64,000 bases of DNA, taken from positions 248,001 through 312,000 of the forward strand of contig CAJNDS010002264.1 of the NCBI GenBank assembly GCA_905221605.1, read 5' to 3'. Shown piece by piece: positions 54,830 through 64,000 of the stretch. Below the pieces are notes generated by a model. The model was not told where the DNA came from and did no database searches. It saw only the letters and a program-made list of their open reading frames with translations. This DNA is from Symbiodinium natans (lineage: Eukaryota > Sar > Dinophyceae > Suessiales > Symbiodiniaceae). Position 1 is the first letter of the stretch; every line of letters begins with the position of its first letter. The translations under genes were made by a program, and so were the position numbers.

Positions 54830-56090
54830 GCGTCTCGCGTTGGACTTCCGCCGCCCCGCCGTCCCCCGCTTTAACGGGGTTGTCGGCAGCTGCGTTCGCC
54901 CTTAAAGATTGGGTCTCTAGAGGTTGGCGGACCTAGTGTAGCGGTTCTAATGGAGTGACACCCAACTCAGCCTTGCATTTCTGTTTAGAGATCAACAGCC
55001 CACAGGATTCACACCCCGAAACACAAAACAAGCCTGCTTTCTTAGAACACGTCAGCGGAGCGAGAGAGAGAAGGCCAATGGAACGCCAATAAATGTGACG
55101 GATCTTTGTCCATTCGCTTCTCGGTTTCTCACTTCACTTGCTGCTTCTCGTCTCGCCTTATGGCGCCTTGCTCCGTGGGACAGGTTGGCGCATCTCCGGC
55201 TGCACCATCAACCGAGTGAGGGGAGGTGTGCTGCGGCCAACCTGCCAGCGAGAAGCAAGCGAGAAGCAGAAAAAGCGGCAAGAAGCGGCGAGAACCAAAA
55301 AGGGATCGGCTACAGTTGCATGCGATTCCGAACTCTAACAAAAAGGAAAGGGGATGAAACGGGTGCCTGGATTGCGTGGTTGACGCACACAGACATTGGC
55401 CCTATCGCTGGGATTGCTCCGGCTGAGAATGGCAAAGCTGAAGGGCTCGGTGGAGTCGACGCCGGGCTGACGTTCACAGCTGCCACATTCGCCATGTGCC
55501 AGGCTCCTGATTGGAAGAGTGCTGAAGGCTCCATACGAGGGATGTGCAGAGAGTCGCGCAGGGGGCACACAGCACAAGGGGGATACAATCAGCGTGAGAG
55601 CTGACATGATCTGAGTCAGGCATGTCAGGCCCTGACACTCAACTGCCTCCGCTACCGGAGCACCCAGCCTTGGAGGTAGCGAGGGCTCTCAGCAGCCTCG
55701 CAATGCGAGCTGAGCAAAAACTGCACTTTCCTCGTTTACACTATTGGGAGGCGCTTCCGATCCTTTTTCGACTCTCCGCGAGGCCAGAGGCCGCGTGGGG
55801 CTCGTGGGGGTCATGGGAGTCTCGGCGTTGAGACACCACGTAACACCTGCTCCACAGTCCTTGTAATCTCAAGCCGAGAAATGCCTCTCTTGCCTGATCC
55901 GGGGTGATCACGTCGTTTCTGGTTGCAAGACATGTTGCAGTCCATTGATCGACTTTGGAAACTCTCCCATTCAAGAGCTTCCGACCCTCCACGGCCACGC
56001 CCACGAGCCACAGTCCGTGTCATGTCCGTGCCATGTGCCACCTTGCCACCAATGTCATCTTTCCTTCCTCGACATCGCAGTTGGCCGATG
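54830..56090. other. No gene established
   Basis: An open frame at 55327-55604 looks coding on both strands (plus: GAWIAWLTHTDIGPIAGIAP). The minus frame at 56004-55741 (KVDQWTATCLATRNDVITPD) is also plausible as an exon. Neither carries a known motif. Confidence 0.3.
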
Positions 56091-56094
56091 AAGC

Positions 56095-58592
56095 TCACGT
56101 GGTGTCGTCAATCTCGGGCTCTATAAGTGAGAATCGCAACTCTTGCAGTTGTCTGTCCCGTTTCGTCACTCTCTGCTGCACGGCATGCTCTAACTCGACC
56201 AGCTCAAGCAAGGAATCACTTCCATCGCTTCCCCGCTCGCTTCTCTCGCTTCCCCGCTCGCTTCTTTCGCTTCGGTGCTTCCTCTGTCGAAGCCATTGCT
56301 GCTCGGCCCGCATCTCCCTCAGCTCTAGGCGCAGCTTCTTTGCAACTTCGGCCTCCTCCTTCGCACAGAGGATCTCTGAATGAACTGCCTCTTGAAGGGA
56401 GTTTGTCCCATCTTTCACTTCTTCCTCTCTCTGTAGCTTCTCCGCCTTCCACAGCTCTCGCTGCTCACGGAGCACATGCTGGCCTTCTGCCTCGATGCCC
56501 TTGCAGGCCTCGCGCAGATCTGCCAGGCCGCTCGCCTCCTGCTTCCATTGCAAGTAACGTTTTGCTTCTTAGTCAGGTGTTTGAGGTGCTTGACTGGAGA
56601 TGTTGAATTCCGGTGTACCCCCTTAAAGGCAGCACTTTTTTTTTCTCTCTTAGACTGGGAAGCCCACCTGCTTCAAAGCCTCCCGGATGCTGGCGCTGCG
56701 CTTGCGGCTCTGCCTCCAATCTCGCCCGGCTTCGCTCTCGGAGCGCAGGGCCGCGGACTTCTCTGCAGAGGCGCCAGCAAGACTGCGGCGAAGCTCCGCA
56801 GCTTCGCTCAGCGCTCGGCTCAGCGCTTCCGCTTCCTGCCGATTCTTCTTCCTGCCTGCCAGCAGAAAGCAGAAACCCCCAAAAACACACCGGGCACTGG
56901 GCTCAGCTCCTGCGCTTCAACTTGGGCGCTAGACGAAACCTTCATGGAGCCCCACTGCCCTGCCTGTCATCGGGCTGAAAACTGCAGAACCAGTAGTGGA
57001 GCCAGTAGTGCCTGCAGGTCTCTCTGATTCCCAGCAGACCTCGGATTGGACCCCTTTCACAGCCACTTCCCTACTTCCCTACTTCCCTGCCCGCCACCCC
57101 ACTTCCCGGTCACGAAAAGTTGTGCACTCACGTGGTTCCTGCCAGGTTGCTCCCTCCAGGCGAGCTTTTGTTGGAAGGGTTTCAAACTCTGCAACTTCCA
57201 TTTCCAACTCCAGCGCGCGTTCCTCCAGCTGGTTGGAATACAACCAGGCCTTCTCTGAAAGATCCTGCTGAATGCGCGTGCAGCGCCCTGCTTGGCCCTC
57301 ATACTCCGACGACTCACTGCGCAAGTCGCTGATCAGCTGCGCTCGTTCCGCGAGCTGCTCCGCAAGCTGCAGTTCGGGAGGGGCTTCAAGATCTGTACAC
57401 TGCAATTCGTTCTCCAGGAGCGCCTGCTTCTCCAGCTGAGACTCATTTGCAACCAGCTGCTCTTCCGACTCCAGCCTTCCCAGTGCTGCACGCACATGCA
57501 CTTGCTCTTCTACGATGCACGCCTCGCTGAAGGCAAGAAACTCACCATAAACATCCTCTCGGATTGACAACTGCTGTTTCCGAAGCCTCTCCGCCTCAGT
57601 TCTTTCAGCTTGCATCTGAGCCCATGGACATTGTGCTGGGTTCTGGTTGGAGCCGTCAGCAAGCATCAATTCAATTGTCGTCAGCTCTGATCTACACATC
57701 TCCAAAGCATCGCGCAACTCGTCTGCTTTGGCCTCGGCTTGCGCCTGCTGGTTGAAATCACTAGTGCTGAGGCGCACCCTCAACAGAACAATTAAGGCCA
57801 TGATTTCTGCCAAGTTGATTTCCATGTCGGCGTGCAATCCAGCAAGTGCCTCGCCGTCCTTTTGTCTGAACATGTCGAACATGTGCATCATTGTTCCCGT
57901 CATGCCATGCACTTCACTCACTGTTCCTTGAGATCCTCTCTCCGTGGTGCCCAAATTGGCTTTGCACTTGGCGAGAGCACTCAGTGCACTTAAGCCATCA
58001 TTATGCACACGGAGCTGCTGTTCACAAATGCGACTGGCTGTGAGAGCCACCAGCAGCTGTGTGTTCTCCAACTCGATTGGCAACATGGCTGTCTTCAGCC
58101 CAGTGGGCAGGAGCTGTTCCAGCTGGTAGTAGCCCTTGAAGCCTTTGGGCTCCACCTTTGGAAGAGATGCCGACTCTCCAGTTTTGGCACAAGACATGTC
58201 ACTCGCGGGCTCTTGAGACAGACTGCTCTGAAAAGGGCTTGATCCCGCTCTGCAGCAGTTGGGTTATTCAACGGTTTAAGACATGCGGATCACCAGCAAC
58301 ACCACGATTCTGTTCTGGAGTCGACATGTATGGCCTGGTGGGTCTGGGTCAGCAAAGTTGGGCTGTCCATGCTTCGCGAGCGATAGACTGTCCTTACATC
58401 GTCGGATGCAACTGCAAAGCCATACTGCAGAACCATACCATCTTGCACCAAGGAGCACTGCGGGTTTCTCTGGTTTGAGGCCGCTTATGCCTCCAAAGAT
58501 CGCGTTGAAATCGTCGATCCCTTCCACTCCCTCATGCATTCTTATGCGCGCCATGCGCACCTCCATAGCTTGCCAGCTGCCCTTCAGAGCAG
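56095..58592 (-). CDS. Long coiled-coil protein, at least four exons
   Basis: No enzymatic domain; the protein is dominated by Glu/Ala/Leu/Arg heptads, suggesting a structural or scaffold role. Exon pieces: about 58592-58460 (VRMARIRMHEGVEGIDDFNA), about 58233-57130 (starting after a TTTTCAG acceptor; contains MSCAKTGESASLPK and long helical runs such as EEQLVANESQLEKQALLENE), about 56860-56690 (EAEALSRALSEAAELRRSLA then GASAEKSAALRSESEAGRDW) and about 56553-56095 (WKAEKLQREEEVKDGTNSLQ; ends EPEIDDTT, stop TAG). The third piece is in a frame that looks like a short intergenic gap, but its composition and AG/GT edges fit an exon. The 5' end is open; an Ala/Pro-rich frame across 58810-58613 may contribute. 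Confidence 0.65.
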
Positions 58593-58699
58593 GAACCCTG
58601 CCAGGACGCCAGTCAAACCATCATGAACCGTCTCAACGAAGAATCCATGTTTGTGAGGCAGTGTGAAGTGCTGACGCTGCTGCGTGCCCATTTGGATGG

Positions 58700-58768
58700 A
58701 GGCGGCGCAGGCGGCGCAGGCGGCGCGGGCGGCGCGGGCGGCGCGGGCGGCGCAGGTGGCGCAGGCGC
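58700..58768. repeat. GC-rich 9-base tandem repeat (GGCGGCGCR)n
   Basis: About seven copies of GGCGGCGCA/GGCGGCGCG, encoding (Gly-Gly-Ala)n on plus or (Ala-Pro-Pro)n on minus in the open frames. It lies just upstream of the first coiled-coil exon identified. Confidence 0.9.
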
Positions 58769-59892
58769 GTCAGCCGAGACAGGCGGTCTCAGCCAAGGAA
58801 GCTGACCCAACCGAGTCCATTCCCCGCACCTGAACCCCCCTCACTTGCCGTGCTTAGCTGCGGACGCTCTCTCTCGCCGATCAATGGGTCTTCCACCGAG
58901 GCGACGTTCATGACTGACCCTGAGCGCATGGCTGGAGGAGTCCGCCCTTACCCAAAACGCAAGAAATCAGAATGCAGGAACGCATTCTGCCAGGGCCTCC
59001 TCTGTGAGGCAGCCTGGCCAGCCCACTGAAACTACAGCGCAGCTCAGTACAATTCTTGCATCTCTGTCTCAAGTTCTGGCTTCAGCATTTGCCCCAAAGG
59101 ACCCATGCGTGCAGTGACAGAATGATTGGTATGCTGTTTGCGGGTATGTGCCGAGTTCAGATAATCAGCACAGATAGCTCGACTACAGAACTTGTCTAAG
59201 AGCGTTACATGGCAAACTCACGGACAAGACCTAGGACCTAGACCCCTGGTTTGAGGACCTTCCGTTGTTCCCTGAAAAGCCATGACTTTCCATCGACAAA
59301 ACTGACACTCAGAAAGAAAAAGCGCGAGGGCTCGAAGCAATTCCAAACAAACAATTGAAAACAGAACAGTTCGAGACTGTAAAGGCTTGGCCGGAGCCAC
59401 AGGCCAGGCCTCGTAGCAATCAAATTAGGAACGGCAGCTGAAACCCAACGCCACCAAAGTGCTGCCCATGCAACATGACCCGACGTGAGCCTGCCCCCAT
59501 GACTCCAAGTACGGCAAGAAGAATCATCAAACTGGATGCGGATGCAGCCTGGCCTGCGACACATCAAAGTCCATGCCTGAAGGACCGTGCTGGTGAGCAG
59601 AGATGCCATTCAACAGAAGTGAGCGGTCTTCAACAACAACAAATATAAGGACCAAGCCTGGCTGATGCTTCGCATCAGCCTGATGCCGGTCCACCTCTTG
59701 AACTAGACAATACTCGGCCCATCCCAAGAGGCACGGTTCACAATGAGATATTTTGCCCTCTAAACGCTCGCCTCTTGAAGCTTCCGGCGAAGAAACTCCG
59801 CTCCGAGCGAGAGAAGGCCTGCAACCAAACGTCCACAGAACATACAGAAGCCTAACCTAGAAGCGAGAGCTCTACCCTGGAACTTTGAGGCT

Positions 59893-61938
59893 TCAGCCGA
59901 GCTTCTTCTTTAGGATGTCGAGCTCATTCCATGCCTCCTGCGACCGGCTTGTACCCGGCTGCTTCCACAAACAAGCAACACAAAAACGCCAGGTCTTCAC
60001 ACGGACACTATGGCAAATACTACAACGTCTTCGTGAAAGGGAAGAGAATTGAAGACACCCCATGCTCTCGGTCCGAATGGGTGCACAAATCCATCACCGC
60101 AACTTCCCGCGACCTGGCGAACATCCAGATCCATCAAGAGCCATGACCCCATGACCCCATGACCCGACCCAACGACCTGGTTTGCTTTTCGCAGAGAAGG
60201 CCCTGGCAGCAGCTGCCAGACTTGCACTTGCCAATGCGCCCGGCTCACATATCACCGCATCTGCGCCTCCGTTTCCAGAGTCATCTGGGAGCTCCCGGGG
60301 CTGATCCGAGAGCTCGATGGGCTCGGGCTCGGGTGCCGTCGCGGCGAGCGCGGCGAGCGCGGGGAGCGCGGGGAGCGCAGCGGTGTCGGCGGCGAGCCCT
60401 TGCCAGGCCCCGAGTTCCCTGCACAACGTCCCCCTTTCGGCGCAGCGCCTGTGTTCGGCAGGAGCGGCCGGGGAGGCGAGACTCCTGAAAAAGCCGGGGT
60501 CTGGGTCGGGGACGGAGTTGCAGCGTGTACTTGAAAAACCCTCTCGCACAGCGTGACAAATTCCTAGTTTTGATGTCATACGATGCTATCCCAGTTCCCT
60601 GACACGTTCCAGTCCTCGCACGGCCGCCATCCTCCCAGGCGCCCGAGGCTGCCTTGGATCGCCGTCTGTCAAAAAAGTGTGCCACGCCCCTGAAGCGTTC
60701 AGAGCTTCAGAAGGTCCCACTGTTCACACACGCATGTCCGAAGAGAGGAGCCTGTCGACTGGTGCAGACGGCTCCCGAGGCTCAGCAGCTCTTTGGCCTA
60801 CGCTAGAAAGAAATACAAAGAGAAATACAATACAAAAAAACACAGAGAACATGTCGGGGCTTTGCATGGATTTGCCTTGCGTTGCAAGGCTTCCTTGTCC
60901 AAAGCCACAACCTCGCGGATGGTCGCAGCGCGCCCCTTTCCTCACAATGCACCCGTCCCCACCTGCTCCACAAAGTCCTTGGCCAGCGGATTCAGCTGGT
61001 CTGCTTTGCGATTGTTCCATCGGCCTAGCCACGGGGTGGCCGGGTTGGGGGGTCGATCATGCGCATCTCATGCACGTGGTGAAATGCCTTCACGAAGTAC
61101 GCCGGATGCGGCATCCATTTGAACGCAAATGTGGCATTCGCTGACTCTTTCCCCGGTTTCGTCAGATGGGGCTGTGGCCAGCCGCTACCGTGTGACATAT
61201 CGAGTTGAGGGCGTAGGGTCCAGGATCCCGGGGTCCAAGCCATCTTGGCATTTGGGCCTTAGGTCTTGGGGCTTACTCTTAGGGCTAGACATGCTGAAAC
61301 CCTCTTCTAAACTCCTCAACCATGCCCTGAGCCCGGAGGCTTGAGCCCTGTTCGTAGGCCTCAGCCATCCGCAGCCCCGCCAATCCGAACGTCCCAGTAG
61401 AAGCCGTGTCTTTGGTAGCATGAATCGGGGTTTCAGAGTTGTACTGTCCACGGGCTTTATTGCATCCGCGCGCTCTCCTGCTTCGCCTGCGTGGCAGGTG
61501 CCAAGGTCTGCTACGCGGGCCGCTGAGAGTCGTATGAACGGGAATGTCCTTGCATGTCCTTGCGTTCCTAGGATGTAGCAGCTTGCCTTTGATCAGTTGG
61601 CCCCTGCAGGTCTCCTCACTGGTCGCATTGCGGCTTTGGCTTCATCATGCCAGCTGTTCTTCCACGGTAGCAATTTTGGGACTGGAAGCCGCGCCTGGGG
61701 TTTAGAGCCTATATATAGATTTGCATCTTTGTAAAGTGCAGCACTCAGGCCGCTGATAGTTTTTGATGGCCTCCCTTTGAGCTTTCTTGAGACGGACTGC
61801 AGAGTACCCTTTTCCAGCCAGAGAGATGGCACTCACTTCATGAGCTGCATACATCGGGTAAAGGTGAAGGTAGTACAAGTTCTGTCCTGTCGGCGCGGGA
61901 ATTCGCCTCGGCTTCCTGCCGAGAAGCGTCTGGAACAA
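59893..61938 (-). CDS. Unrecognised multi-exon gene, one in-frame stop
   Basis: Coding-like pieces run in order on the minus strand: about 61938-61740 (YYLHLYPMYAAHEVSAISLA), about 61165-61060 (FAFKWMPHPAYFVKAFHHVH), about 61018-60865 (NRKADQLNPLAKDFVEQVG, then after an in-frame TGA at 60942-60944, AATIREVVALDKEALQRKAN), about 60500-60180 (Ala/Pro/Glu-rich, PEPEPIELSDQPRELPDD) and about 59950-59893 (SQEAWNELDILKKKLG, stop TGA). The family is unknown to me. The in-frame TGA could lie in a small intron (a GTGAGG donor begins just there), be a true disruption, or mark two exons. Confidence 0.4.
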
Positions 61939-62004
61939 GCAGACCCGGATCGGGCCTCCTTCCCCCTAACCCAACCCTTCCCCCCATGCCAAATTTTCTG
62001 ACGC

Positions 62005-62158
62005 CACCCCCCCCCCCCCCCCCCCGCCCTGTGGGACCCCCCCCAATCCCTTGGAGGAGCTGCACCGATGCCGTGGAGGGTCCCGCTTGTCGGTGGCTCC
62101 TACAGAAGGTGCCTCCCCCCCCACCCCCCCCCCCACCCCCCCCCCCCACCCCCCCCCC

Positions 62159-62198
<40 letters not shown>

Positions 62199-62330
62199 CC
62201 CCCCCCCCCCCCCCCCCCCCCCACCCCCCCCCCCCCACCCACCCCCCCCCCCCCCCCCCCCCACCCCCCCCCCCCCCCACCCCCCCCCCCACCCCCCCAC
62301 CCCAACCCCCCCCCCACCCGCTCTGCCCTT
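62005..62330. repeat. C-rich low-complexity tract
   Basis: About 320 bases of poly-C runs broken by single A residues (CCCCACCCC), interrupted at 62038-62115 by ordinary sequence. Frames through it give poly-Pro or poly-Gly and are not genes. Confidence 0.95.
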
Positions 62331-64000
62331 CCTCCCTCTTTCGTCCTGGGGCCGGCCCGGCTGCCGAGGCGGCGCGCGCAAGCGTTTACAATTACAGAGG
62401 TCGCAGACGGTGCGGCGACCCGTATGTGCTGTCCGTTTGCTCAGCTGCGCCGTGCAGCTGAAGTGTTGGCCAAAGACTCAATGTGATGAAGGCATGTGCC
62501 TCATAAAAAGGCTGGAGACATCTGGAAACTCTGCAGATGCATCTCATGCCGGTGCTTGTGCTGTTCACTGTGATATGCGAAGCCCGACAGCCACGAAGCC
62601 AGCTGCGGGTTTGCATTCAATTATATACTTGCTTGGAGAAACACGTCGGAGCCATCACAGCATTGCAAATCGATGGCCAAGTGTTAGTTCGTTCAGGCAG
62701 CTGCCACAGCAATTGCACTAAAGACTGCGTTGCTGTACTGCCCGGACATCCTTGCACGTGGGGTGAAGGAGAAAACTCCATGAAAGGGAAAACCGAGAAA
62801 ACCTTTGTGCGACTTCTTTGAGCTTGAAGTCCGAATGGTGAGAGATTGAGGGACATAGAGGAGTGGGCCCTGGCAGGCCAACGAAACCTTGTACTTGCGG
62901 CCTCGCTCTTCTTGGACATGGTGTGGCCTTGGAAAAGGGCATCGGCAGATGTCATACATTGGCACAGATGTCAGAGACCTAGACAGGCTGCTTGGGCCAT
63001 GCAAGGAGCAATCCGGCCAATCTGGCCACGGCATGGTAGTACTGGCTTTCCGCACATGTCTTTTCACCACAGCTATGCTTGGCGGGCCACCTGTACATTT
63101 CAAAGGCCAGCTACTGCAGAGCCTCTTAACGCCAGAATGTACAGAGCTTTTGAGCACACAGCCCTTCTGCTCACGCGTTTACGGAGTAAGAAGACCACAT
63201 GGCGAGTTGCCAGCACCAGGTATATACCCTTACAGCACCGATCCACCTACCTGCTTTTCTCCACAAGAGCGCGGATCTCCTGACAGGGCTCGGGGGAGGC
63301 ATAGTAGGTAGACGGTACATGACGGCATATGACGGCACATGGGTCACCTATTCTCACTAAGCCACGAGTATCGTCACAGCTACGCGCCCACTTCGAAGAT
63401 GCCGCGATATGCGAGAAGCAATCCCCCAAGTTGTCCCCAGACAACACTGCATCACCAAGTCCGGCACGGAGGGAGGATAACAGCAATAATTGCATCAGTC
63501 AAGAAATTGACCGCTTTCACAAAAGTCCTGGTCCAGCTTCGCGGTGCTCACATTCAAGCTAAAGTGATCTGCCTCGTGCGATTCGTATTTGTCATTCCCA
63601 ACACTGCTTCAAACGCCAGACACTCAGGGTTCGGCACCAAGTCCCTACACATGAGGGCCCACAGCTCTTGTGATACTAGCCCTTGCACAAAAGCCTCGGG
63701 AGGAGCCACGGAGGCTCATGGGGGGGGCAGAGAAGATCCGAGTGAACTTTTGTTGGCAAAGGTCCCCGAATGATTTTTTGCAAACGGTCCACGTGACAAC
63801 CGTGGCCGTAGCCTTACTGGCACAATGATGCGCAAATGGGCCTCGGTAAATACCAAGAAGAAGCGAGTGCAAACCAGCTCTTCCTCGCTCGCGACCCAAA
63901 TCCTTGCGAAGCTCTCACACACGATTCCGAGTGACACGAGTAACTCGAGCCCTCGAAAGGGCTCAAATGGTGCATGTGTCTACCATTGATTGCGGCTGAC
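62331..64000. other. No gene established
   Basis: Open frames at 62846-63311 (plus) and 63157-62693 (minus) overlap and neither has a family motif. A frame near 63937-63716 (minus; RIWVASEEELVCTRFFLVFT) looks protein-like and may be repetitive. Confidence 0.3.

Noticed and set aside
61838-62721. Poly-Pro/poly-Gly frames
   Set aside because: Produced by the C-rich tract at 62005-62330.

Overview
This is eukaryotic nuclear DNA, most likely from a dinoflagellate (Symbiodiniaceae-like). Four signs point that way. The genes are broken into many short exons (often 50-150 bases). Every recognisable host gene lies on the minus strand. Pentatricopeptide-repeat (PPR), Kelch and reverse-transcriptase sequences typical of these genomes are present. 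Most specifically, there is a tandem relic of the dinoflagellate trans-splicing leader (DinoSL) at 30813-30843. There is no operon structure, and I found no rRNA, tRNA or CRISPR array. Exon edges are read by eye and are approximate unless a splice site is quoted.

Layout. 1-2.1 kb: nothing recognised. 2.15-8.66 kb (minus): a large multi-exon PPR gene with an N-terminal membrane segment. 9.67-12.45 kb (minus): a Kelch-repeat gene. 13.7-15.3 kb (minus): exons that include a MYND-type zinc finger. 16.0-18.4 kb: broken pieces of a non-LTR-type reverse transcriptase (RT) on both sides of a Ty1-copia RT/RNase H remnant. 19.34-27.80 kb (plus): an apparently full-length tyrosine-recombinase (YR) retrotransposon of the DIRS order with split direct repeats A1...B1-A2-B2. 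27.8-31.9 kb: a retroelement graveyard with an RT fragment on plus, then on minus an element headed by DinoSL relics and a LINE RT fragment. 33.69-34.34 kb: a long foldback palindrome with C/G-rich outer arms. 35-41 kb: mostly simple repeats. 41.73-42.44 kb (minus): a YCII-family gene in five tiny exons. 43-52 kb: scattered candidate exons and satellites. 52.88-54.40 kb (minus): a type II NADH dehydrogenase. 56.1-58.6 kb (minus): a coiled-coil protein. 59.9-61.9 kb (minus): an unrecognised multi-exon gene. 62.0-64.0 kb: a C-rich tract, then nothing firm.

The centrepiece is the YR retrotransposon. It encodes a Gag-like protein, a Pol protein (RT plus RNase H) and a tyrosine recombinase with all catalytic residues visible. 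Downstream of the recombinase is an extra membrane-protein frame. Two features look unusual. About 350 residues, resembling a SAM-dependent DNA methyltransferase, sit between RT motif B and the catalytic YxDD-like motif C. The B1/A2 junction also forms a short palindrome (arms GGACAA/TTGTCC) that would suit a recombinase crossover site. The repeats are nearly identical, so insertion looks recent, although the Gag frame carries one shift. The host genes have no evident functional link beyond likely organelle roles: PPR proteins usually act on organelle RNA, and the NADH dehydrogenase belongs to the respiratory chain.
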